Source of the DNA: RGIG464 sp045599585
Lineage (GTDB): Bacteria > Myxococcota_A > Bradymonadia > UBA4248
DNA length: 64,000 nt
Direction: 5' to 3'
Assembly (NCBI GenBank): GCA_045599585.1
Contig: JAZRWH010000069.1
Coordinates: 25,481 to 89,480 of the forward strand
The translations under genes were made by a program, and so were the position numbers. The notes below the pieces were generated by a model. That model searched no databases. It was not told the origin of the DNA and was given only the letters and a program-made list of their open reading frames with translations. Positions 1 to 8,319 of the stretch are shown piece by piece (position 1 is the first letter of the stretch; each line of letters begins with the position of its first letter).

Positions 1-1338
1 GACAAAGATCATATGATTAAAGCAGAAATAATTAATCCTTATCTTATAAATGGACCTTGTTGTCTTGTTGAACGGAGAAAAAAAGCATTATGTTGTGTTC
101 CAGAAATGTTGTATGGGAGTATGCCTATAGATGATGGCCATTTAATTCTAGATAAAAACGATTTAGACAAATTACTGAGTGAAAATGGTAATTATATTAA
201 ATTTGTTCGAAAATATGCAGGTGGTGCGGAAATAATAAAAAACGAAGAACGCTGGTGTCTTTGGCTTAAAAAATTTTCGCCTAAAGAATTAAATGAATCT
301 AATTTTATTAAAGATAGATTGAATAAAACTTCAGAATATCGAAATTCTAGTGATCGGCCACAAACAATTACATTGGCTAAAACACCTTATCTGTTTGGTG
401 AAATTCGACAACCAGAATGTGAGATGCTGGTATTACCAAAAGTTTCATCTGAAAATAGAAATTATGTCCCAATTTGTTATGTTTCTCCAGAAATAATTGT
501 AAATGGCAGCGCATTAATTATACCAAATGCTCCTTTGTATCTATTTGGTATTTTAATATCATCTGTGCACATGGCATGGATGCGTGCTGTTTGTGGACGT
601 ATGAAAAGCGATTACCAATATAGCAAAGACGTGGTTTACAACAACTTCCCATGGCCTGACGCGAGCGACGACGCAAAAGCGAAGATTGAGCAAACGGCGC
701 AAGCGATTCTCGATGCGCGAGCGCTTTATCCCGACAGCTCGCTGGCGGATCTTTACGACGAAACGACGATGCCCGATGAACTTCGCAAAGCGCATCGCGC
801 AAATGACCTCGCCGTCATGAAGCTCTACGGCTACAAATCCGACATGAAAGAGCCCGACATCGTGGCCGATCTGTTCCGTCGCTACGAAAAACTGGTCAAA
901 GAAGCTGACGAGCGCGCAGCGTGCGAAGAAGCCGAAGCCAAAGCCGCCAAAGAGGCTGAAAAAGCGGCGATAAAGGCGCAAAAAGAAGCAGAAAAAGCCG
1001 AAGCCAAAGCAGCCAAAGAAGCTGCAAAGGCTGCTAAAAAGGCAGCCAAAGAAGCCGAAAAAAACAAGAAATCAGCTTCCGAGCCTTCCCAAAAGACAGC
1101 CGCCGAAATCGTTCCCGGGCCATTGACCGCCCAAATCCTCGCGGAACTCCATGCATGCGCCGAACAAGGTCTCGCGAATGACGCCGCACGCACAACCTGC
1201 GTCGAACGCATTCGCGCGCTTCAGCAGGCATTGACCGCGCCAGCGAACGAACTCGTTGGTGATTTGGCACAAGCCGTGAGTGCTGGATTTGTGCCGTGGG
1301 TGCAGTCAGTTTTGGCAAAACTGGACGGGCTTGTTTAG
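1..1338 (+). CDS. MmeI-like DNA methyltransferase/type IIG restriction protein, C-terminal part (5' end outside window)
   Basis: The reading frame is open from base 1, so the gene starts upstream of the window and only the C-terminal ~445 residues are visible. The segment ending in YNNFPWP, followed by a helical stretch (QAILDARALYPDSSLADLYD, then a MPDELRKAH-like run), matches what I know of the target-recognition and C-terminal helical domains of MmeI-type enzymes. The SAM-binding and NPPY catalytic motifs would lie upstream and cannot be seen. Residues ~295-350 are an Ala/Lys/Glu-rich run, probably a long charged helix. Bases 1 to ~620 are clearly AT-rich and the rest is GC-richer, with a sharp switch just before the YNNFPWP codons, which suggests a replaced specificity domain. 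Followed by four hairpin repeats. The family is fairly sure; the exact restriction subtype is not. Confidence 0.75.
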   Translation, partial: DKDHMIKAEIINPYLINGPCCLVERRKKALCCVPEMLYGSMPIDDGHLILDKNDLDKLLSENGNYIKFVRKYAGGAEIIKNEERWCLWLKKFSPKELNESNFIKDRLNKTSEYRNSSDRPQTITLAKTPYLFGEIRQPECEMLVLPKVSSENRNYVPICYVSPEIIVNGSALIIPNAPLYLFGILISSVHMAWMRAVCGRMKSDYQYSKDVVYNNFPWPDASDDAKAKIEQTAQAILDARALYPDSSLADLYDETTMPDELRKAHRANDLAVMKLYGYKSDMKEPDIVADLFRRYEKLVKEADERAACEEAEAKAAKEAEKAAIKAQKEAEKAEAKAAKEAAKAAKKAAKEAEKNKKSASEPSQKTAAEIVPGPLTAQILAELHACAEQGLANDAARTTCVERIRALQQALTAPANELVGDLAQAVSAGFVPWVQSVLAKLDGLV

Positions 1339-1359
1339 GCGCGGTCAATTGATAGCAGC

Positions 1360-1566
1360 GCTTAGCGTATTGGCCGAAGGCCGATAGCTAAGCGAAACGG
1401 GCGTATCGGCTTTGGCGATAGCCCGTTTGTGAGCGCTTCGTCTTCGTGTTTCGTCGTTCAGTCACGGCCGTTAGGCCGCTCCTTCCGCCTCGCGCACAAA
1501 AAAGGCGGCGTATTCGCTTTGCGAATAGCCGCCTTGCGAAGCCGTATTTGCCGTAGGCAAATAGGC
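1360..1566. repeat. cluster of four bulged-G hairpin repeats
   Basis: Four hairpins at 1360-1393, 1395-1428, 1502-1535 and 1541-1566. Each reads outer stem, one unpaired G, TAT-starting inner stem, 3-4 nt loop, complementary ATA-ending inner stem, outer stem. Outer stems are GCTTAGC, AAACGGGC, AAGGCGGC and GCC, so the sequence differs while pairing is kept. They lie in the gap between the restriction gene and the lipoprotein gene at 1765. I see no gene in 1339-1764. Confidence 0.8.
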
Positions 1567-1764
1567 GAAGCGCAAACAAAACAGACGATATGATTTTTAT
1601 GTGCGTTTGTATGAATTTTGCGCAAAACATTAGAATCTTGTCCCATTTCGGTGGATTTTGTTAAAACGTTGGCTATATAAGCCAAGATGTGTGTCTTTAT
1701 GCACATTTGGTTCATAGAAATCACACCTGCCTCAAATGAGACATTTTTATAAGGATGAATGCTT

Positions 1765-4176
1765 ATGTTTAAAAAAAGCCGTGTATTTGCATTAAGTCTT
1801 TGTTGTGCACTCGCTTCGATGACTGCGATGAGCTGTTCAGATGACAGTGGCAAGAGCAGCGAAGAAACGACAGTTCAATATATGATTGGTGTAGTTCCCA
1901 ACGTTCCTGATGATCAGAAGAGTTGCGCAACGGAATCGATGTGCTCCGTCACGCTCGAACAGGGTCAGTCTGTCGCGATAACGGTGAGCGTTGCTAAAAA
2001 ATCAGACAAATGGACGTTGGTTCAGGAGCCTGTCAACGTCACGGTCTCGTCGCCGGCTTCCATGATTACCGTTCAGAATACGGGCACAACAGCGACTGTA
2101 TCAACGATGAACGGCAGTGCGATTGTTTATCTCACCGCTGGTAGCGTTGCGGGTACGGAGAACGTGACTTTTGTAACGGATGATGCGCACGGTTCTGCAA
2201 AAGGTTATGTATCGGTCACGATCAAAGCCAAGAACAATCAGGATATCGAGCCTCCTAAAGATGTCTGTGAAACCTTTAGCTGCAACGATGAGACCAGCCC
2301 GAACTACAGCTACGGCAACTGCGTTTTCTATCACTGCATTGATGCTAAAGAGTCAGACACGTACAGTGCAACGATTAAATATAGCGGCAAAGCCTCTGTC
2401 ATCAGTGCCCAGGCTTTCCTCGTTCCCGACACGTGTGCTCACATTATCGGCAGTGCTCAGCTCGATTCCGAGCAGATCAACGATCTTTATAAAGATGGCT
2501 ATCAGAGCCTTGGTTTTGCGTACAATCAGTCAGGTATCGATGGCTCGGTTATTTCAAACACGCTTCAGACGCTCAATACCTCCTATGCGGTTGTTGCCAT
2601 TGGTACGAACGGTGCGTCATACAATGCTTACGGCTGCACCGACGGCATGAGCTCCAGCAAAAAATCCGTTATTGTTACACTTAATGACGCGAAAGGCGGT
2701 ATCATCAATCCTATCGAGACCTGTGAATCGCTTAATTGCCCTGCAGAACTCACGAGTGTCAGTGATAACAATAAATATGCCAAATGTATTTCGAAAGGCT
2801 GCGTTGATCCGTTCGTACCTGCCGGCAAATACACGGGTACGTTTGATCTCATGAGCCAGTTCAATGCGCTTTCGCTGTTGCCGCGCGCAGATGTTCCTGC
2901 TGGCAAGAAACCTCAATTTGATGAAATGTTGGTTGGTGACTGGATCGAATGGTCGCTCGATCTTCTTAAAGATCCTGCAACAGCCGTACCTTCCATTCTC
3001 GTGAATCAAGTTCTTCCGCTCATCCTCAATGCGGATTGGCTCACCTCCATGCTTGCTAAGATCGGTCTTCCCGATTACATCTTGTCGATGCTTTCGCCGG
3101 AATTCATCGCCACGCTTCTCGAGAGCATGAACCTTACGCAGCTCGTAACTGACTACATCAACGAGTTCCTCAACCAGTATTCCTGGTGGAGCCCGACGAG
3201 CAGCGCGATCAAGATTCTCGACGAAGTGACGACCAACTTCACGATGGCCGGTTACATCTATGTTACGGCCGAACCGGGTACGGATCATAAAACGGGTATG
3301 ACGAATATCCACAGCTACGACACGCTTCTTTACAACATGGCAGGCTTCGATAAATGCTATGTCGGTAATGAGTACGGCAGAGACAAATCTGGTGGTTTGA
3401 TTTGCGGTATTCCTCTTGGAGAAGTTGACAAGAACATTGGCACTATCCGTGGCACGTTCTCGTCTGAATATGTCAATTGCACGGGTGACAGCTGCACGGC
3501 CGTCAATATTGACGAACACAATGTAAGCTTTGCTTACGGTACGATCGTCTACAGCACGATCATGTATATGCTTCCGTTGATCATCGGTGATAATGTCTCT
3601 GATGTTAAATCGTTTGGTGGTTTAATCGAGTACTATGCAGGCTACCTCCTCGTCAAAGCTTGGAACTCTGTGATCGAAAAAGCCAACGCAGAAGCGATTG
3701 CCTTCAATACCGAAAATGCAGAAGCGATTGCAGCGGGAACTGTTTCCTCCAAGACGATTCGTACCGATACGATTGATGAAACCAAAGTTACGAAGTGCAC
3801 GGCTGTTGGTACGGCTGGCGCCAACTTCATTAACTACCTCATCAGCGAAAAACTTGGTTGGGCAGCTGCCGAAACGATCCTCAAAACGTGGGTCAATGCT
3901 TCGACGCTTGCACCGCTTTGCAGCCTTGGCGTTTCGAAACTCGATGGTCTGATCAACGAACAGATCGCTAAACTTGAAGCTTCGACGGATGCGATCACGT
4001 TTGAAACAGCAGAATCTTGCAATCTCAAAATCAATTCTTCCAAAGACATCGTTTCTTATGGTCCCGAAAACTTCACGTGGGGTCAGAAGACGGATGACGA
4101 TCGTTGCAAATGGAATCTCAATATTGCTTCCAAGCCGATCGAAGGTAAATTCTTTGCCGTCCGCAACGACGACTAA
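1765..4176 (+). CDS. large secreted lipoprotein, function unknown
   Basis: About 803 residues. I chose the ATG at 1765 because AGGA at 1752-1755 is 9 nt upstream; the in-frame ATG at 1759 is only 3 nt from it. The start MFKKSRVFALSL is a signal peptide ending in a lipobox with Cys at about residue 24 (TAMSC), so the protein is probably lipid-anchored. Residues ~40-160 look like a bacterial Ig-like/beta region. Two Cys-containing stretches with the pattern C-x(3)-C and C-x(3-4)-C (near CETFSCND and CESLNCPA) look like short repeats, each preceding a separate domain. The C-terminal half is rich in helix-forming residues. I do not recognise a family for the whole. It ends before two hairpins. 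Confidence 0.8.
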   Translation: MFKKSRVFALSLCCALASMTAMSCSDDSGKSSEETTVQYMIGVVPNVPDDQKSCATESMCSVTLEQGQSVAITVSVAKKSDKWTLVQEPVNVTVSSPASMITVQNTGTTATVSTMNGSAIVYLTAGSVAGTENVTFVTDDAHGSAKGYVSVTIKAKNNQDIEPPKDVCETFSCNDETSPNYSYGNCVFYHCIDAKESDTYSATIKYSGKASVISAQAFLVPDTCAHIIGSAQLDSEQINDLYKDGYQSLGFAYNQSGIDGSVISNTLQTLNTSYAVVAIGTNGASYNAYGCTDGMSSSKKSVIVTLNDAKGGIINPIETCESLNCPAELTSVSDNNKYAKCISKGCVDPFVPAGKYTGTFDLMSQFNALSLLPRADVPAGKKPQFDEMLVGDWIEWSLDLLKDPATAVPSILVNQVLPLILNADWLTSMLAKIGLPDYILSMLSPEFIATLLESMNLTQLVTDYINEFLNQYSWWSPTSSAIKILDEVTTNFTMAGYIYVTAEPGTDHKTGMTNIHSYDTLLYNMAGFDKCYVGNEYGRDKSGGLICGIPLGEVDKNIGTIRGTFSSEYVNCTGDSCTAVNIDEHNVSFAYGTIVYSTIMYMLPLIIGDNVSDVKSFGGLIEYYAGYLLVKAWNSVIEKANAEAIAFNTENAEAIAAGTVSSKTIRTDTIDETKVTKCTAVGTAGANFINYLISEKLGWAAAETILKTWVNASTLAPLCSLGVSKLDGLINEQIAKLEASTDAITFETAESCNLKINSSKDIVSYGPENFTWGQKTDDDRCKWNLNIASKPIEGKFFAVRNDD

Positions 4177-4261
4177 GAAGTCTTGACGAATTGCGTGGGG
4201 GTGCTTCCCCCAGCTTAAAATTTTTGTTTGATGAATGAACAAAAATTGCCAAATAATTTAG

Positions 4262-4290
4262 CAAAAAGCCGCAGAATATGCGGCTTTTTG
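4262..4290 (+). terminator. rho-independent terminator
   Basis: AAAAAGCCGCA, loop GAATA, TGCGGCTTTTT: a strong symmetric stem with a T run, placed between the lipoprotein gene and the next gene. A weaker GGGGG...CCCCC hairpin precedes it near 4197-4211. Confidence 0.85.
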
Positions 4291-4308
4291 TGTATGAAGT
4301 GAGTGTTT

Positions 4309-4887
4309 ATGTTAAAAAAACATTGGATTTCGTGTGCGTTGTTCGTTTTGTGTACGCTTTGGAGTTCACTGTGTAGTGCGGGCGAAGTGGAATTTGGGGG
4401 CGTTCATTTTAAAGTTCCATCTGGGTCGGCGGTAGCGCGGGAGAGAGTATTCAGCGGATCAACGCCCTCCAAGGCATGGGTTATTCGAAACACTGAGCAA
4501 GATGAATCCGTCGTGAGTGCCATCGTGACAGAGGGCATCGTTAATGGGTTGAGAGACCACGCAACGACGCTTCTCGTAAAACTGTATGTTGAAGCGTTTG
4601 TGGTAGGTTGGGGCGGCAAAGTGAACGGTCCAGAAGAAGGTGAACTGGCAGCTTATTGCGGTGGAGAGGCTGGATATCACCTCGAAGCAACCTTTGGAAA
4701 TGATGTGTATGATTATTATGGTTGTATGAAGATTCGCGAGGGCAAGGGGATCGCTGGTACAGTCGTAACGTGGATAAAGCGAGACAAAAAAAGCTTGGAT
4801 CCCGAGGGAGAAGGGATGTTGAAGGCATCGAAACGTATAAAACCGCTTTTGGAAGGAATGGTTCTTGATCCTTATGAGCCGATTTAG
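4309..4887 (+). CDS. secreted protein of unknown function
   Basis: 192 residues from the ATG at 4309; an in-frame GTG at 4303 is an alternative. The N-terminus LKKHWISCALFVLCTLW is a clear signal peptide with likely cleavage after CSA near residue 24 (SLCSA-GEV). The mature part, about 168 residues, is a mixed alpha/beta-looking sequence with no motif I can name. Two Cys (in AYCGGEAG and YYGCMK) could form a disulphide. It lies between a strong terminator and the DUF4398-like lipoprotein gene, on the same strand as a run of envelope genes, so an envelope role is a fair guess only. Confidence 0.7.
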   Translation: MLKKHWISCALFVLCTLWSSLCSAGEVEFGGVHFKVPSGSAVARERVFSGSTPSKAWVIRNTEQDESVVSAIVTEGIVNGLRDHATTLLVKLYVEAFVVGWGGKVNGPEEGELAAYCGGEAGYHLEATFGNDVYDYYGCMKIREGKGIAGTVVTWIKRDKKSLDPEGEGMLKASKRIKPLLEGMVLDPYEPI

Positions 4888-4987
4888 TTCGCGCTTTGAC
4901 AAAAGTTATAGAATCTGATATAGTCATGAAGGCTTTGTATGGCTATTTTGCTGTATGGATAGAACTCATTAGGAGAGGCCAATAAAG

Positions 4988-5317
4988 ATGATGAAGAAAT
5001 GGCGTCTTGGAACACTGTTAATCGCGGTCATATTTACGACAACGGCGTGTGGTCCGATATTATCAACAAGCAGACGGGCGAATGCCGAGGATGCGCTCGA
5101 AGAGGCAGCGAAGTATAATGCTGAAGAGCGAGCGCCTTACGAATATACTTTGGCGAAGGAGTATCTCCGCAAAGCGGATGAGCTCTGGGGATATTCGCAG
5201 TTTGGTGCAAGTGCTGACTATGCACAGAAATCGATCGACATGGCGAATGCTGCAGCTGAAAAAGCTCAGTCAGATCCATGGACATCTCCGCTTCCTGCGA
5301 CGGCTGTGACGAAATAA
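4988..5317 (+). CDS. DUF4398-type small lipoprotein
   Basis: 109 residues. The signal peptide ends in TTTAC-GP, a lipobox with Cys near residue 21. The mature part is a short helical hairpin: a run with Ala-Glu-rich helices, then EYTLAKEYLRKADELWGYS and a second helix with AQKSIDMANAAAEKA. This is the pattern of DUF4398 domains, which often sit beside OmpA-family genes, as here. An AGGAGAGG sequence ends about 9 nt before the ATG. Probably cotranscribed with the OmpA gene, 63 nt downstream. It may help organise the periplasm or peptidoglycan, which is inference. Confidence 0.75.
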   Translation: MMKKWRLGTLLIAVIFTTTACGPILSTSRRANAEDALEEAAKYNAEERAPYEYTLAKEYLRKADELWGYSQFGASADYAQKSIDMANAAAEKAQSDPWTSPLPATAVTK

Positions 5318-5380
5318 TCCGTCAGTTCATAAAATTAACTCCGATTTAATCATAAATTTGAGTCATTCAAGAGACAGAGC

Positions 5381-6586
5381 ATGAACAAGAAAACGAACAA
5401 AAAAACGTTTCTGCTGGGTGCGACTGGGTTATGGGCTGTGTGCGTCCTCGCGATGGGTGCAACTACGGGTTGCGTCGACGGAACGAAGCTCTCTGCTCAG
5501 CAGCAGCAGATTGCAGAACAGGCTGAACAAATTCACGACCGCGCCTATCGCTGTGCGCCGAAAGAACTCGCGTTGGCCGAGGCTCATCAAGAGTTTGGTC
5601 GACTGGAATTAGGCAATGGTAACGGCAATCGCGGTGAAGATCACGTCACTTTTGCAGACGAAATGATCAAAGCAGCGGATTCCAAAAGCCTTCATCCGCT
5701 TTGTCAAGATCCTAAAACTCAGGATCGCGACAAAGACGGTATCATAGATATGGAAGACAAATGCCCCGATACTCCGGGTAAAGTTGAATTTGCCGGTTGC
5801 CCTGATCCCGATACCGATAAAGACGGTGTTTGTGATCTTTGGGTTTCCGAATTTGGTTTGACTGCTGAATTCGCCTGCAAAGGCGTTGACTATTGTCCGA
5901 CCGAACCGGGTGAGTTGGCCTTCAGTGGCTGCTCCAATCCCGACTCTGATGATGATGGCATCTGCGATCCCTGGGTCAAGGAAGCTGGCTTCGAAGAGAA
6001 ATTTGCGAAATTCTGTACGGATGTCGATGCGTGCCCCGATGTTCGTGGTACGAAAGAGAACTTCGGTTGCCCGAACCCCGATAGCGATGGCGATAAAGTC
6101 TGCGATCCTTGGGTTGCCGACAAAGGTCTTCTCGATAAATTTGCCGACAAATGTACCGCTGTCGATAAATGTCCGTTCGAAAAAGGCGTTATCGAAGAAA
6201 ACGGATGTCCGCCTCCCCGTAAATTCATCGTTGTTACGGAAACTGAAATTCAGCTTAATGAACAGTTCCAGTTCAAAACCGGTAAAGCAACGCTTCTCCC
6301 CGGCTCCAATGAACTTCTCGATGAAATCGCGACTGTTCTCCGTGATAACCCGACCATCGAAATTGCCATCGAAGGTCATACCGATAATAAAGGTAAAGCT
6401 AAGAGTAACCAGAAGCTTTCGCAGAACCGTGCTAAAGCCGTTCTCGATGCCCTTGCTAAACGCGGCATTGATAAGAAACGTATGCACTCCGCGGGTTATG
6501 GTCAGGATAGACCGATCGCTACAAACGATACAGATGAAGGCCGCGCGTTGAACCGCCGCGTCGAAATCCATATCACGAAGCGTTAA
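5381..6586 (+). CDS. OmpA-family lipoprotein with thrombospondin type 3 repeats
   Basis: 401 residues. The N-terminus is a signal peptide with lipobox TTGC (Cys about residue 31). A short helical DUF4398-like segment (~residues 35-105) resembles the protein encoded just upstream. Then come four Asp-rich calcium-binding repeats (DxDxDG-type, e.g. DKDGIIDMEDKCPDTPG and DSDGDKVCDPW), each closed by Cys pairs. The C-terminal domain is OmpA-like, with FKTGKATLLPGS, GHTDNKGKAKSNQ and NRRVEI, the peptidoglycan-binding signature. It would anchor the outer membrane to the cell wall from the periplasmic side. A terminator follows immediately. Confidence 0.92.
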   Translation: MNKKTNKKTFLLGATGLWAVCVLAMGATTGCVDGTKLSAQQQQIAEQAEQIHDRAYRCAPKELALAEAHQEFGRLELGNGNGNRGEDHVTFADEMIKAADSKSLHPLCQDPKTQDRDKDGIIDMEDKCPDTPGKVEFAGCPDPDTDKDGVCDLWVSEFGLTAEFACKGVDYCPTEPGELAFSGCSNPDSDDDGICDPWVKEAGFEEKFAKFCTDVDACPDVRGTKENFGCPNPDSDGDKVCDPWVADKGLLDKFADKCTAVDKCPFEKGVIEENGCPPPRKFIVVTETEIQLNEQFQFKTGKATLLPGSNELLDEIATVLRDNPTIEIAIEGHTDNKGKAKSNQKLSQNRAKAVLDALAKRGIDKKRMHSAGYGQDRPIATNDTDEGRALNRRVEIHITKR

Positions 6587-6609
6587 TATTACTCTTCGTT
6601 CCTTTCATT

Positions 6610-6650
6610 GCCCTCCAGACGGCTGCCTTGCCGCTCTGAAGGGCTTTTTT
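6610..6650 (+). terminator. rho-independent terminator after the OmpA gene
   Basis: GCCCTCCAGACGGC pairs imperfectly with GCCGCTCTGAAGGGC, followed by TTTTTT. Confidence 0.85.
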
Positions 6651-6827
6651 GTCGATTTATCTATCTTTCGCAGCGAAGTTTCACTGTATTGTCGCTTTTA
6701 TTGCCCTAAAAACGCGGTTTAGCTTCAATCTTTGTTATCGTTTCTGCTATTATATAAAGTATTCAGCGCAGCGTTCGGGATTGCTCTACGACTGTGCGCT
6801 TTACTCTTTTATTGAAGGTCTATTCAT

Positions 6828-8210
6828 ATGAAGAAACATCTTATGCGAACCTCATCCGCTTTGATCGCTCTTCTCGTCTCGCTTTGCTGTGTTCTCGGCT
6901 TTGCCACTACCGCATATGCCGGCGGGTCCTTTAAAGACGCGGTTGCTTTGAGTTCTGAGGCTATGTCGCTTTATGACGACTTCGAACTTGAAGACGCTGA
7001 AGCCAAAATTCGCTCTGCCGTTCAAATTGTAGAAACCGCAAAAATTACAGATCCAAGCGTCGCAAATATCTATGTTGCTCAAGGCGTTATCGGTTACGGT
7101 CGACTTAAAGACTCCGCCCCCGCTATTGCAGAAGAACGCGCTTACGCTTCCTTTATTAAAGCTGTCTCGCTCAAAGCTACCGTCGAGATTCCTAACGATT
7201 ATCGTACGCCCGAACTCGATGATATCCTCGAACGCGCAAAAAATGACCTTAAGTCAGGTGGGCTTCCCGTCATTTCTGCTGCAGCTGCTAAGCCCGCAAT
7301 CGAACATAACGCAATCGTTACTGGTAATCGTTGTGCTGCTGTCCCCGTCGTCGTCGTCGCTAATAATCCCGAAGATGTCGAAACGATGACGCTCTACTAT
7401 CAGAGCGATAGCGAAACGTCTTATAAATCCGTGCGCATGGATCACGATCCCGCCGACGTCAAATCCTTTAAGGGCGTCGTTCCGGGTGCTGCAACGATTG
7501 GTTCCCAAATTCGTTATTACGTCGAGGCTTCTAGTAGTTCTAAAGGTATCATCGGCAGTGCTGGTACGAGCAACCGTCCCTTCACAACCGTCCTTTCTGG
7601 CGATTGTAGCGGACTCACCGACGAAGATCTCGAAACCATCTACGGAACGCCGCTCTTTCAGTTTAATATCAATGCTGGCACTGGCTTCGCGATTGCTCGT
7701 AAGGGGATGCTGCTCGAACGCTGGAACTTCGAAAAAGTTCATACGGTCACCGCAACTGGCGCTGCAGTTACCCCCTTCTTCATTCGCGCTTCGGCGATGT
7801 TCAACCTCCCGTATAATCTCCAACTCGGTGTCTTTCTACGCGGCCAGTTCGCTAATATGATCGACTCCAAAAAAGATCTCTACGGTATTGAACACGGCGC
7901 TGTTTTCCCAAGTCTCATGATCGGCGCTGCAATTCGTTACCTCGCACTTAGCAAACAGCCCTATCGACTCTACGTCGGCGCTGAAATCGGTTGGGGTGGT
8001 GCAAACGCTAGTATCAAACAGGGTAGCGAAAAAACAAACCTCATCGTTATCGACGGCGTTCTCCACGTCGCGCCTCAGATTGGTTTCCTCTGGACTTTCC
8101 ACAAAAATGTCGGCTTGAACGTCGAATTGACCGTTCCCATTCACTTCGTCAATACCGATTTTCCAACCGCTCACTTCGATCTTTCGGTCGGTCCCTACTT
8201 CCAGTTCTAA
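6828..8210 (+). CDS. secreted protein with helical N-terminal domain and probable outer-membrane beta-barrel
   Basis: 460 residues. GAAGG ends 9 nt before the ATG. The signal peptide ends TTAYA-GG. Residues ~35-150 are helical with a TPR-like look (aromatic and Ala spacing in SEAMSLYDDFELEDAEAKIR, then IKAVSLKA). Residues ~165-255 look like a small beta domain. From ~275 the sequence alternates polar and hydrophobic residues in strands (FNINAGTGFAI, LGVFLRGQF, YRLYVGAEIGWG) and ends DLSVGPYFQF with a terminal Phe, as expected for a BAM-inserted barrel. Exact family unknown. It lies between two terminators, so it is probably monocistronic. Confidence 0.75.
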   Translation: MKKHLMRTSSALIALLVSLCCVLGFATTAYAGGSFKDAVALSSEAMSLYDDFELEDAEAKIRSAVQIVETAKITDPSVANIYVAQGVIGYGRLKDSAPAIAEERAYASFIKAVSLKATVEIPNDYRTPELDDILERAKNDLKSGGLPVISAAAAKPAIEHNAIVTGNRCAAVPVVVVANNPEDVETMTLYYQSDSETSYKSVRMDHDPADVKSFKGVVPGAATIGSQIRYYVEASSSSKGIIGSAGTSNRPFTTVLSGDCSGLTDEDLETIYGTPLFQFNINAGTGFAIARKGMLLERWNFEKVHTVTATGAAVTPFFIRASAMFNLPYNLQLGVFLRGQFANMIDSKKDLYGIEHGAVFPSLMIGAAIRYLALSKQPYRLYVGAEIGWGGANASIKQGSEKTNLIVIDGVLHVAPQIGFLWTFHKNVGLNVELTVPIHFVNTDFPTAHFDLSVGPYFQF

Positions 8211-8236
8211 ACGCGTAAGACGTTTGACTGAATAAG

Positions 8237-8264
8237 GCGCTGTGCTCACGTGCAGCGCTTTTTT
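8237..8264 (+). terminator. rho-independent terminator
   Basis: GCGCTG, loop TGCTCACGTG, CAGCGC, then T6. It argues that the next gene does not start at the in-frame GTG at 8242, which lies inside this hairpin. Confidence 0.85.
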
Positions 8265-8319
8265 CGTTCATAGACTCGTGAGCATGCTTTGCATAAAACA
8301 CTGGCAAGAGCTCTTTCGG

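Noticed and set aside
5609..6571. Long open frame antisense to the OmpA gene
   Set aside because: Antisense frame kept open by the Asp/Lys-rich coding sequence of the real gene; no start signal.
8242..8319. Extension of the kinase-ATPase gene to a GTG at 8242
   Set aside because: That GTG lies within a rho-independent terminator stem and has no ribosome site; the kinase domain is complete from 8320.
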